Positions 1-9,110 of a DNA stretch of 64,000 nt are shown here, one piece after another (the stretch's first letter is position 1; each line of letters begins with the position of its first letter). The stretch is taken from the NCBI RefSeq assembly GCF_042477335.2, contig NC_091255.1, positions 23,972,501 to 24,036,500 on the forward strand, given 5' to 3'. This stretch comes from Ovis canadensis. Taxonomy: Eukaryota > Chordata > Mammalia > Artiodactyla > Bovidae. The notes under the pieces were generated by a model that made no database searches, was not told the origin of the DNA, and saw only the letters and a program-made list of their open reading frames with translations. A program made the position numbers and the translations under genes.

Positions 1-394
1 GCCGCAGTTACGCGGGGACTGGTTTCTGTCACAGGGCCGTGGCCAAGCAGCTCAGGACCAGAGCGGCGAGGCGCCAGCCTGTCCTCGGAAGAGGTAATGA
101 GGCTGCCGGGCGGGTGTCCCCTGGCCTGGTTGTCTGACAGAGTCATCACCTTTGGGGTGGAGAACCAAACCTCCCCTTTACTCCCCAACTCATTAGAGTC
201 AAAGAACATCAGAGCCAGACGGCCCATAAAGATCTCTCCCCACCTTGTTAAGGATCCAAAAACTGCGACTTGGGAGGAGAGTGACTTCCCAAGTCACGGG
301 TTTGCTAGGGACAGGGCTGAAGCTAGGATCTGGAACTCGGGGCCATATTCTTTCTACAACAGGAGAGGAAGTGGAGGGAAGCAGTTAAGAGCCC

Positions 395-545
395 AGACTT
401 TGGATCTGGCAGGCCTCGGTCCATAGGTGAGCCCAGCTCCAGCCTCGCTGCTGTGTGATCTGGGGCAGGTGTCTCAACATCTCTGCTTCTTCACTGAATA
501 TACCCGGCTGAACACTGCTGTGAGGCTCAAGTGAGACACGTGCCT
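395..545 (+). mobile_element. MIR-like ancient SINE fragment
   Basis: Contains the degenerate MIR core order: a 'gctgtgtgatctggggcaggt' type segment, then 'cacatctctgcttcttcactg' type sequence and 'tgtgaggctcaagtgag'. The match is diverged, so subfamily cannot be given. Bases 1-394 hold no recognisable repeat or defensible exon; they are moderately GC-rich and the first 95 bases contain several CpGs. Confidence 0.4.
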
Positions 546-734
546 AAGGAAAGCCCGGCCCTGCTTACTGTAATCATCGCTGTCCTTGTTGTTGGGCTTT
601 GTGATCTAGCAGAGCAGAGGGGGAGGAATGGAGCAGGTGGAGGGCAGGGCATGGAGGCAGAGTGTGGGAGGGCAAACAGCTTCCTCCCCGAGTGACGGGC
701 CTGAGTTAGTGACCTGGGCTCCTTGGTGATCAGA

Positions 735-1115
735 CCTTTGACATAGATGATCTTGTTTAATTCCCCCACTACCCTATGAGCTGAGTGGAAGTATCCCCAT
801 TTTACAGATGAAATGAGAACACTAAGGTTCAGAAAGTGAAAGCGTTAGTTGCTCAGTCGTGTTCAACTCTTTGTGACCCCACAGACTGTAGCCTGCCAGG
901 CTCCTCTGTCCATGGGATTCTCCAGGCAAGAACACTGGAGTGGGGTAGCCATTTCCTTCTCCAAGGGGTCTTCCCAACCCAGGGATTGAACCCAGGTCTC
1001 CTGCATTGCAGGCAGATACTTTACCATCTGAGCCACCAGGGATGCCCAAGCAATTCAACCAACTTGACCCCATTGCCCAGCTGGTGAGATAGGGCAGGAC
1101 TAGAACCCCAGTCTC
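735..1115 (-). mobile_element. MIR-like fragment split by a Bov-tA insertion
   Basis: Left part (735-832) carries 'ccccattttacagatgaaatgag', the reverse complement of the MIR 3' motif. Right part (1048-1115) resumes with 'ggtgagatagggcaggactagaac', the expected continuation. The intervening bases are a younger ruminant SINE. Confidence 0.5.
833..1047 (-). mobile_element. Bov-tA SINE, near full length
   Basis: Read on the minus strand it begins with the tRNA-like head (GGCATCCCTGGTGGCTCAG), then the B box GGTTCAATCCC, then the BovA part ending in GAACACGACTGAGCAACTAACGC. Bov-tA is a pecoran SINE that fuses a tRNA-Glu-like head with a BovB-derived tail. It is inserted into a MIR. Confidence 0.9.
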
Positions 1116-2067
1116 TGTTTTTTTTTTCCAGTTTGCCCGTGGCCCCTGAGACCAGCCTCACTCCAGGGGTGCCTGTGTTTGCAGGGCATGAGATGGGCAG
1201 CCGACTCTGTTTAGATCCTCCTAAGAGGCTGGACCCACTCTAGCCTGGCCTGGATGAGGCCCCCAGCTTTCAGGCTCCCTCCTGGGCTCAGCTGAGTCCA
1301 GCCTCCCCTGCCAGAGGGAGGCAGCGCCCTGGTTCTCTGGACGCCAAGTGGCCCACCTGGTCCTGCCTGTTTCCCTGGAGACAGGTGGGGTTGACTCGCC
1401 CCGAGTTGGTGCTGAGGGAGGGACACAATCTCCTCTGCTCCCCAGCTCCTGCCTGTGTTGTTGACTTAGGCTGGTTCTGTGGCTCTGATGGGAGAATAAC
1501 ACAAAACACACCAGAATGCAGTTTCATAGTAAATTACTCTGATTTTTATGTATCCTGTCTCTATCTAGTTTACCGTGGGAGTTTTTCTCGTTGAGTTTTA
1601 GTTCCTCTGCCCCCTGTCTCCACCGGCAGCACTTGATTACAACACAGAGAAGGATGTAGAAACCATTGAGTGCCCCTCAAGTTGTCACTTCGAGGAAAAT
1701 GGGGCCCCGAGAGGTGAGATGCCAGCACCCATGTCCCATGGCATGGCTGGATTCCAGGATCCCTCTTACACGGACCATAGGGCTGCCTATGGGATGCACA
1801 GACAGGCAAGTTTGGGGACAGTGTTCTCAGAGCTGCCCCCAACTCCTCTTCCTTAACACCAAAGCAAAGTGGGGGTGCTCCCCCACCCTGCCTCTCAGTG
1901 TGCCCTTTCAGGACCCATCATCTTGTCTCCTTTATCCCTGAAGCTAATATTTATTGGGGAGGAGGTCCCTTGAAGGCCACTGCTGAGGTTCTTGTAACTT
2001 GATTTGCATAAAAAGGCTGAGCATATGGAACTGCTCTCTTAATAAGGTACCAGCATGTTTGAAATTG
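1116..2067. other. Unique sequence, no recognised gene or repeat
   Basis: Mixed-composition sequence with a short T9 run near 1120. Several short open frames occur on both strands, none with a coding-like composition or recognisable domain. I see no supported feature. Confidence 0.5.
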
Positions 2068-3147
2068 GGTACAGATTGGGAAAGGGGTGTGTCAAGGCTG
2101 TATATTGTCACCCTGCTTATTTAACTTAGATGCATTGTGTGTGTGTGTGTGTGTGTGTGTGTTAGTCACTCAGTCGTGTCCGACTTTCTGTGACCCCATG
2201 GACTGCAGCCTGCCAGGCTCCTCTGTCCATGGAATTCTCCAGGCAAGAATGCTGGAGTGGGTTGACATTTCCTTCTTCATATATGCAGAGTACATCATGC
2301 AAAATGCCGGGCTGGATGAAGCACAAACTGGAATCAAGATTGCCAGGAGAAATATCAATAACCTCAGCTATGCAGAGGACACCACTCTATGGCAGAAAAC
2401 AAAGAGGAACTAAAGAGCCTCTTGATGAAAGTGAAAGAGGAGAGTGAAAAAGTTGCCCTAAAACTCAACATTCAGAAAACTAAGATCATGGCATCCAGTC
2501 CCATCACTTGATGGCAAATAGATGCAGAAACAATGAAAACAGTGACAGATTTTATTTTCTTGGCCTGCAAAATCACTGCAGATGGTGACTGAAGCCATGA
2601 AATTAAAAGATGCTTGCTCCTTGGAAGAAAAGGTATGACCAATCTAGACAGCATATTAAAAAGCAGAGACATTACTTTGCTGACAAAGGTCCATCTAGTC
2701 AAAGCTATGGTTTTTCCACTAGTCATGTATGGATGTGAGAGTTGAACCATAAAGAAAGCTGAGTGCCAAAGAATTGATGCTTTTGACTTGTGGTGTTGGA
2801 AAAGACTCTTGAGAGTCCCTTGAACTGCAAGGGAATCCAACTAGTCAATCCTAAAGGAAATCAGTCCTGAATATTCATTGGAAGGACTGATGACAAAGCT
2901 GAAGCTCCAATACTTTGGCCCCCTGATGCAAAGAACTGAATCATTGGAAAAGACCCTTATGTTGGGAAAGACTGAAGGCAGGGGGAGAAAAGGATGACAG
3001 AGGATGAGATGATTGGATGGCATTACCAACTCAATGAACATGATTTTGAGTTAGCTCCAGGAGTTGGTGATGGACAGGGAAGCCTGGTGTGCTGCAGTCC
3101 ATGGGGTTGAAAAGAGTCGGACGCGGCTGACTGACTTAACTGAACTG
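2068..3147 (+). mobile_element. BovB (RTE) LINE, 5'-truncated and dead
   Basis: This is the 3' part of BovB: the C-terminal part of the reverse transcriptase, followed by the characteristic 3' end. Near the start the reading CQGCILSPCLFNL is the RT motif B' region. The catalytic YADD box reads YAED at 2369-2380, so a catalytic aspartate is lost. Frameshifts and stops follow. The copy ends with GACTGACTTAACTGAACTGG, the usual BovB terminus. A Bov-tA-type SINE interrupts it at 2135-2279. BovB drives the BovA-derived SINEs in ruminants; this copy cannot encode active enzyme. Confidence 0.92.
2135..2279 (-). mobile_element. BovA-type SINE fragment with (TG)n tail, inside BovB
   Basis: Only the BovA segment is present, without the tRNA-like head. 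Its 3' end on the minus strand is a (CA)n tract, seen on the plus strand as TG repeats at about 2136-2161. Flanking duplications tagatgca (2127-2134) and tatatgca (2280-2287) fit a target-site duplication of the host BovB. Confidence 0.88.
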
Positions 3148-3417
3148 GTGTTTAAAAACTGCCAGGATTGGTGGAACTGAGGTGACACCTCGAAACCCCC
3201 AGAAGTTTCCTGGGCCCTCCATCCATCAGACTGTGCTCCTCCATACCCCATCGCCAGGGAGCCAATGCTATTTGCTAGGCTTTAGGTGAGGCGTTCAAAT
3301 CCAAGTCACTCCAAGTATGCCAGTGGTGCCAGCATCATAAAGAACTTGCTAGATATGCAAATGGTAACCTGATCCCCTGCTGAGTGCACACACATTAGAG
3401 TTTGAGCAGGGCTACTT

Positions 3418-3592
3418 GGTTTTGGTTTAGTTTTTATTATTTATTTTTGGCTGCTCTGGGTGTTTTAGTTGCTGATTTCCTCATGGCATGAGGGATCTTA
3501 GTTCCCCGACTAGGGATCGAATCTGTGTGGAAGGTGGATTGGAAGGTGGATTGGAAGGTGGATTCTTAACCACTGGACTGCCAGGAATGTCC
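3418..3592 (-). mobile_element. CHR-type tRNA-Glu SINE with internal 12-bp triplication
   Basis: Read on the minus strand, the sequence shows the cetartiodactyl SINE order: a 'ccagtggttaagaatcc' head, a degenerate B box (attcgatccctagtc), 'gggaactaagatccc', and an A-rich tail, which appears as T-rich sequence near 3425-3450 on the plus strand. Three perfect tandem copies of ggaaggtggatt occupy 3529-3564 between A- and B-box regions. Confidence 0.8.
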
Positions 3593-3619
3593 TGAGAAGT
3601 GCTATTTGAAACCATACTT

Positions 3620-3735
3620 TTAACCTTCACTCATCCCCACTTCACAGATGCAGACCCTGAAGCCTGTGAAGGGTCCATGGCTAGTCCGGGTGATGCTGTT
3701 ATTAAGATATAGGGCTGGGATTCAGACTCTGGTCC
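3620..3735 (-). mobile_element. MIR-like fragment
   Basis: The 'ccccacttcacagatgcagaccctgaag' type sequence followed by 'gctgggattcagactctgg' is the reverse-complement MIR order. Confidence 0.5.
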
Positions 3736-3739
3736 TTCT

Positions 3740-3925
3740 AATACCAAAGGATGTTGGAGGATGGGTAGGGTTTCAACAGGAGAAGATGGAAAGAAGGGGC
3801 ATTGAGAAGAAGTGACCGGAAGGTGGAGCTATAAGATGGTGAGGGTGAGTTTAGGAAGAATATTAGAGTCATTTGGAAAGAGGCTTTGGCTCTTTCCAGC
3901 AGGCGATGGAGAGCTACTAAACACC
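3740..3925 (-). mobile_element. L2-like fragment
   Basis: Resembles antisense L2 3' sequence (ggatgggtagggtttcaacagg, and later ggcgatggagagctac). Strongly diverged. Confidence 0.4.
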
Positions 3926-4019
3926 TAGGAGTAGAGCACGATCCCTCCATCTATCCATCTTCCCAACAGACCCTGCATTGCAAGATGCTCCCAGGTCTGT
4001 CTAAAGGCACTGGGGGTCC

Positions 4020-4620
4020 TTGTGGCTGAGATGTGCTCTTGACCCTTCCTTGAGGACTCTGGCTACACATCTGACCTCAGAACTGGCTGCTGGTCTGAGT
4101 CATCCATCCCAGTGTGGAGCTAAGGGTCAGATGGGCAGGCCGCTGGGGGCTTGGACCACGGGGAGGCGGGGGTGGCAGCAGTGGGAGGAGCCCTGGATGG
4201 AGAGGAGGATTCACGTGCCCCGAGTCATCTCCTCTCCGGCAGAAACACCTGCACTTCCTTCAGCTGGGTCTTGAGGGCTGCTGTTCCTGGGCCAGCTTGA
4301 GCCACCTCCTGCTCCTGTGTGTCACTGCTCTGCCCACAACCCGGGCTCCGAATGGACAAGGACCAGGGATTCTGCCTCCCTGTGTCCTGGAGCTCTGTAT
4401 CTAGCGCAGCCCACTGTAGCATTTTCGACAGTGAGCTCAGGGCAGGGAGCAGGGCTGTCAGTGCAGTAGAAGCAATAGTGGGTTTCCAAGTCTAAGGTGC
4501 TTGTCCCAGGGGTCAGCTCAGACACACGACCACTCCCCACGCCTCCCCTTTTCCCTAGCCGTCCCATCCCGGCTCCCCTCGCTGTGCTAGTCAGTGCTGA
4601 TGGCACTTCCTACATCGCCA
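4020..4620. other. Unique GC-rich sequence
   Basis: No recognisable repeat or exon. Overlapping short frames on both strands reflect low stop density in GC-rich DNA rather than coding. Confidence 0.4.
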
Positions 4621-4624
4621 AACT

Positions 4625-4740
4625 TACAGAACCAGAAACTGATGAATGAATAGGTAAGACTTATCATCCCCATTTTACAGATAGGAAGATGGTGGCCAAT
4701 AAAAGTCAAGTGACTTGCCCAGTATCACAGGCTCAGAACC
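4625..4740 (-). mobile_element. MIR-like fragment
   Basis: Reverse-complement MIR motif 'atccccattttacagatagg' followed by 'gtgacttgcccagtatcaca' and 'gctcagaaccagtg'. Confidence 0.6.
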
Positions 4741-4774
4741 AGTGCCGCAACCCAAAACGGTTGGCTTTGAGTCT

Positions 4775-4991
4775 GTAGTGAAGTGAAGTGAAGTCGCTCA
4801 GTCATGTCCGACTCTTTGCAACCCCATGGACTGTAGTCCACCAGGCTCCTCTGTCCATGGGATTTTCCAGGCAAGAGTACTGGAGTGGGTTGCCATTGCC
4901 TTTTCCAGGGGATCTTCCCGACCCAGGGATAGAACCCAGGTCTCCTGCGTTGCAGGCAGACGCTTTACGGTCTGAGCCACCAGGGAAGCCC
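4775..4991 (-). mobile_element. Bov-tA SINE, near full length
   Basis: Full Bov-tA order on the minus strand, from GGGCTTCCCTGGTGGCTCAG to the AGTCGGACATGACTGAGCGACTTC end. The 3' tail is a short (CACTT)n-like stretch, seen on the plus strand as gtgaagtgaagtgaagtc. Confidence 0.93.
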
Positions 4992-5014
4992 CTTGAGCCC
5001 ACAGACCCTCCCTG

Positions 5015-5166
5015 TTTAAAACCTTGAACACTATTTCTAATCTGCTTTGGGGAACTTTCTAGAATATGAATGCCCAAGGTGTCACCAGTCACATAACCTG
5101 GCCTCAGCATCTCATATTCTGGAAAGTTCCCTAAAATAGACCAGAAATAGCTTTCAGGGTTTTAAA
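5015..5166. repeat. Long imperfect inverted repeat (hairpin or MITE-like)
   Basis: The left arm (5015-5069) pairs with the right arm (5112-5166): tttaaaacc pairs with ggttttaaa at the outer ends, ctatttct with agaaatag, and gggaacttt with aaagttccc further in. I count roughly 46 matches in 55 arm positions, and most of the mismatches are transitions. The loop contains further short complementary pieces (atgc with gcat). TTAA lies inside both outer ends. No known family is recognised. It sits between two Bov-tA copies of the same orientation. Alternatives: a MITE-type DNA transposon, a pre-miRNA-like hairpin, or an old local inverted duplication. Confidence 0.8.
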
Positions 5167-5171
5167 GTGGA

Positions 5172-5362
5172 AGGAAAGTGAAAGTCGCTCAGCTGTGTCC
5201 AACTCTTTGTGGCTCCACGGACTATAGAGTCCATGGAATTCTCGAGGCCAGAATACTGGAGTGGGTAAGCCTTTCCCTTCTCCAGGGGATCTTCCCAACC
5301 CAGGGATCGAACCCAGGTCTCCAGCACTGCAGGCAGATTCTTTACCAGCTGAGCCACAAGAA
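5172..5362 (-). mobile_element. Bov-tA SINE with small internal deletions
   Basis: Clear Bov-tA on the minus strand, with the B box GGTTCGATCCC intact. About 20 bases are missing from the BovA region, after 'tatagagtccatgg' on the plus strand. Confidence 0.9.
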
Positions 5363-5364
5363 AG

Positions 5365-5495
5365 TATGGACTAAGTCAAGAGCCTTGGGTTGTGGCCTTG
5401 GCTCTGAGCCTATGACACTGGGCAAGACACGTGACTTATACTGGCCACTATCTTCTCATCTGTAAAGTGGGGATGATATTGAATAAACACTACCT
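5365..5495 (+). mobile_element. MIR-like fragment
   Basis: MIR order 'ggccttggctctgagcc', 'gggcaagacacgtgac', 'tctcatctgtaaagtgggga'. Confidence 0.55.
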
Positions 5496-5894
5496 GTCTC
5501 CATACCTGTCCTTGCCACCCACCTGCCAGCATCCTTATGGGTGCCCCTCCTCTGCCCCCACCTTCTGGGGAGACTGTTTTCTGCTCTCTTGCCTCTCCGT
5601 TTCTAGAAGCCCCTTATCCTCTTGGCAAGCCTCCCCTTTCTGACTCAGAGCCGTAAATCCTAGATACCTAGGAATTCAAGGTAATGGTGGGTATCATGGG
5701 ATGAGGCTAGCCTAAGCTGCCCTCCGGCCCCATCTATGTTCCGTGGCCAGTCCCAGTTCCATGGGGACAGCCTGGAATGCAAACAGCTTGGCCTACAGCC
5801 TCTGCTCCCAACACACCGGCTGACCCTGCGTGGTGCCGAAGGGCACATGTTCTGGAGCAAGCCTGTCCAGACTGGAATTCTCATTTTGCTCCCC

Positions 5895-6040
5895 TTAGCT
5901 ACATGACCCGGGACAAGTTGTGCTTACTGCTTGTGCCTCCGCTTACCCATCTTTTACAATGGAGTCGTGATAGTACCTACTTCATAGGATTTTGGGGGAC
6001 TGAATAAGTGAATGCCCCCAAGTGCTTAAAAACAATTTGC
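5895..6040 (+). mobile_element. MIR-like fragment
   Basis: Shows 'tacatgacccgggacaagtt', 'gtgcctccgcttacccatc' and 'gatagtacctacttcatagg', the diverged 3' half of MIR. A second MIR-type motif (tcagtttccccatctgtaaa) lies at 6072-6091. Confidence 0.5.
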
Positions 6041-6264
6041 CACACAGAAGGTATTCATACTAGAGAAGCCTCAGTTTCCCCATCTGTAAAATAAAGGGGG
6101 TGTGCGCTCTGCTCCCCAAGAGATCCCTCTCTAGCTCTGACATTGCAGGGTTCAAGCTCTGTCTGGGCAGTCTTCAGCTCTGCTTAGTTCTCTCCCTTTG
6201 TGGAATGCTCAGCACAGGGTCATGTGCAAGATTAATAAACAAATGGATAAATAAATAAATAATG

Positions 6265-6450
6265 CCTTTCATTTGCGCAGTGTTGAATAGTTCGCAAAGT
6301 ACTTTCTCATCCATTAATGATCTCAATGGAGTCATCACGCAGGCTCTGGGAAGTAAGCCACCCAGCGATTATTACTGCCATTTTCAGATGGGGAATGAGA
6401 GCTTCAGAAAGGCAAAGTGACTTGCCCAAGGTCATGTAGGTATTTGATGT
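6265..6450 (-). mobile_element. MIR-like fragment
   Basis: Reverse-complement MIR order: 'gcaaagtactttctcatcc', 'attactgccattttcagat', 'gtgacttgcccaaggtca'. Confidence 0.6.
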
Positions 6451-6584
6451 TGGCATGAGAAGAGGTGAAAAAGAAGCTGAAAAGGAAAGGAAGAGGGGGG
6501 AAGGGTGGGGGTGAAGAGCTCTAGGTGTCAGAAAGTAGAAAGATGAAGTAGAAATTTTGCAGTAAGGGAAGGGGAGGGAGTAGC

Positions 6585-6838
6585 ATGTTATATGCATACC
6601 ACCCTGTGGGAAACAGACAGCTCCTGGGAAGCTGCTGTACAGCACAGGGAACTCAGCTCAGGGCTCCGCGGCGACCTAGAGGGTGGGACGAGAGTGGGAT
6701 AGGAAGGAGGCTCAAGAGGGAGGGGATATACATGCACAGAGCTGATTTGCTTTGTTCTATAGCAGAAACTAGTACACCATTGTAAAGCAATTGTACTCCA
6801 ATTTAAAAAATAAGGAAAAATAAGTGCAAAAATAAAAA
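6585..6838 (+). mobile_element. L1 3' UTR end (artiodactyl L1)
   Basis: Carries the artiodactyl L1 terminus: 'gggaagctgctgtacagcac', 'gacctagagggtgggacg', 'ggctcaagagggaggggata', 'gcagaaactagtacaccatt', then 'caattgtactccaattt' and an A-rich tail. Strongly 5'-truncated. Confidence 0.9.
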
Positions 6839-6859
6839 GAATACTTGTCAAACTCAGAG

Positions 6860-8370
6860 CTTTGAAGTTTCTCCTCCTGTTTGTGGTTCCTCAAATATAT
6901 GACTCCCAGGGGGGTAATTTTCTTCCCTCACTGTGACTGAGTTAGTGTCTGGGACTCAGTCTAAGCTTTAGCTGAAAATCAGTAAAATCTTGGGCTGCAT
7001 TAATAGAGGCATGGTGCTCAGAGTCAAGGAGGTGAAAAATCCTTTCTGTGTGGGAACCCCATGTCTAGTCCTAGGTACAGCACTTTGAGATGGACTTCGA
7101 CAAACTGGAGGTGGATGAACCCTGAGCTCTCTGGGACAGAGTTGAAGGAAACAGACTTGAGGAAGAAAAGACTCAGAAGTCTCAGCAGAGTCTTCACCTA
7201 TTAGAAAGAATCTGGACTTGCTCTAGGAGGCCCCAGGGGGCAGAAACAGGACTGATGGACCAAGGTACCAGGGGAACATTTAAGTGCAACAGGGAGAGAA
7301 CTTGTTAATCTCTGCTGCCAGTTCTCCGAAATAGTTTCTGACCCCTACTATCCCCCCATACTGCTTACACACTGAAGCTCAGGTTCCCTTGATTCCCTCT
7401 TTCCTGGCTCTCCTTGATGTCCTTTCCAGGATGTAGGAGTAGGGTGGGCCATGCCCCTTGTCATTCTTCCCTCGGGTTATGAGCATGTCAGGGATCTCTG
7501 CTTTGGGTGCAGGCTCATGGTTGAGGACGCTCCCAGCCCTTAACAGTCATGCAAGGCTCTGTGCAGGGAAGGCCCCTGGGAAACCCGAAGGGACTTGTTT
7601 GAGAAGACAGTGCCTGGATGGGGCAGGATTAAACAGCCCCCCACCAGGCCTGGGGAGCTGGTTGCTGAGGAGGGCGAGGTCAGTGAGGATTGGGTCCGTG
7701 TGGGGAAGGCCAGGGGCCAGGGCAGGAGTGTGGATGAGGGTGCAGGGATCCTGAAAGGAGACAGAATGAGCTCTGCTGGTGGGGGAGGGGGGACCGGGAG
7801 ACGCATCTGCCAGCACCATCTCTCCGGGTCCAGGGCTCAGTCTGGCGTCTGCTGCCCTCTCAGCCGTGGCTCTCATTCTCAGACGGAATAAAAACAAGGC
7901 GATTATCGTGGGTGTTCCGGCATCCTGAGCACCCCCTCAGAGGCCACACCGACTGACGGCAGGGATGGGTCTTTAAGAGAGTGAGAACTAGAAGGGCTTA
8001 AAAAAACCCCCAGCTTGTCAGCAGTAATCGGCTTTTGTTCTGCTCTGTCTCCGCTGGGGTTCGTGCTGCTTCGCAGGGAGATAATTTACCTCTAAGAAGC
8101 TTTGCCATCTCAGGGGCCAGCACACAGGGCCCACGGTCTGAACTTGGGGCTCCGTGGCCCCTCCGTCCACCCCTGCCGGCCCACTCCTCTCTGCCTTATT
8201 TTCCAACGCTTTCTCACCCCTGCCATTGCTCTTGTTGGTGACGGCGGAGGGAGGGGGGGGAGGCAGGGATTCCCCACGTCTCCTTCCCTGCTGCCTTCTC
8301 CCAGCACCGCGGCAGGGAGGACCACACAGGGGCAGGACAAGGGCTGGGAGGGGAGGGGTGGAAATGCAGT
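6860..8370. other. Unique sequence, no recognised gene
   Basis: The first half is of average composition; 7550-8350 is GC-rich, with purine and pyrimidine tracts (for example a G run near 8250-8262). Open frames overlap on both strands without a consistent coding pattern. No promoter-plus-exon combination can be defended. Confidence 0.4.
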
Positions 8371-8374
8371 CAGG

Positions 8375-8506
8375 TGCTTTTTTTCCCTTTTTTTTGGGTT
8401 TTGCGACCTGGCATGTGGGATCTTAGTGCTTGGACCAGGGAGTGAGCCCGCACACCCTGCAGCGGAGGTGCAGAGTCTTAACCACTGGACTGCCAGGAAA
8501 GCCCCC
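8375..8506 (-). mobile_element. CHR-type tRNA-Glu SINE
   Basis: On the minus strand: a gggctttcctggcagtccag head, then 'gttaagactctgcacc', a degenerate B-box region, 'actaagatcccacatgcc' and an A-rich tail, seen as T runs at 8380-8398. Confidence 0.8.
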
Positions 8507-8594
8507 GAAAGCTAGTGTCCTGCAACCCTTCCTCCATCATCACCTGGGCCTGACTCTGACAGAGCAGATAAAAACACAGGATGGTCAGCTAATT

Positions 8595-8960
8595 AATTAA
8601 CTTTTTAATTTTTATCGGGATATAACTGGTCAATATGGAGGAGGGCATGCCAACCCACTTCAGTATTCTTGCCTGCAGAATCCCTGTGGACAGAGGAGCC
8701 TGGTGGGCTACAGTCCGTGAGGTTGCAAAGAGTCGGACACGACTGAGCAACGAAGCACAGCACACATAGCCGATTAACAATGTTGTGACGGCGTCAGGTG
8801 AACAGGGAAGGAACTCAGCCACACATGTACATGTATCCATCCTCCTCCAAATCTCCCTCCCATCCAGACTGCCTCATAACACTGAGCGGAGTTCCACGCA
8901 GTATGTATATATGCATATGTATACAGTAGGCCTTTGTAGGTTGTCCATTTAAAATACAGC
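8595..8960 (-). mobile_element. L1 3' UTR fragment with a SINE insertion
   Basis: Plus-strand text 'ccgattaacaatgttgtgac', 'acatgtacatgtatccatcc', 'tcccatccagactgcc' and 'gcagtatgtatatatgcata' is the reverse complement of the artiodactyl L1 3' region. Interrupted by BovA sequence at 8638-8768. Confidence 0.75.
8638..8768 (+). mobile_element. BovA part of a Bov-tA SINE, 5'-truncated
   Basis: Begins at 'gccaacccacttcagtattc' and ends 'gtcggacacgactgagcaac' followed by a CA-containing tail. The tRNA-like head is absent. Confidence 0.85.
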
Positions 8961-9110
8961 ACATGATGGTCAGTTAATTTAAATTTCAGATCAACAGTAA
9001 ATAAATGTTTTTGGTATAAGGATGCCCCATGGAAGATTTGAGATATACTTACTTTAAAAAATGTATTTAGTGTTTTTCCAAAATCTACATTAAGTGGGGG
9101 GTCTGTGTTT
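8961..9110. mobile_element. Ancient mammalian repeat, class uncertain
   Basis: The order 'gtcagttaatttaaatttca', 'ggtataaggatgccccatgg' and 'gagatatacttactttaaa' resembles a widespread old mammalian repeat with an internal degenerate palindrome. I recognise the pattern but cannot name the family with confidence. Confidence 0.4.

Noticed and set aside
97..426. Frame beginning next to a CpG-containing segment at the window start, possible first exon with gtaatg donor near 93
   Set aside because: One GT site and several CpGs are too little evidence; the frame runs into MIR-like sequence.
836..1087. Recurring peptides of the type LCDPMDCSLPGSSVHGILQ in many frames across the window
   Set aside because: These are translations of antisense BovA SINE sequence, not a protein family.
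2087..2413. Plus-strand frame reading through the BovB RT region as a gene
   Set aside because: It is a SINE-interrupted, 5'-truncated BovB fragment with a mutated catalytic box.
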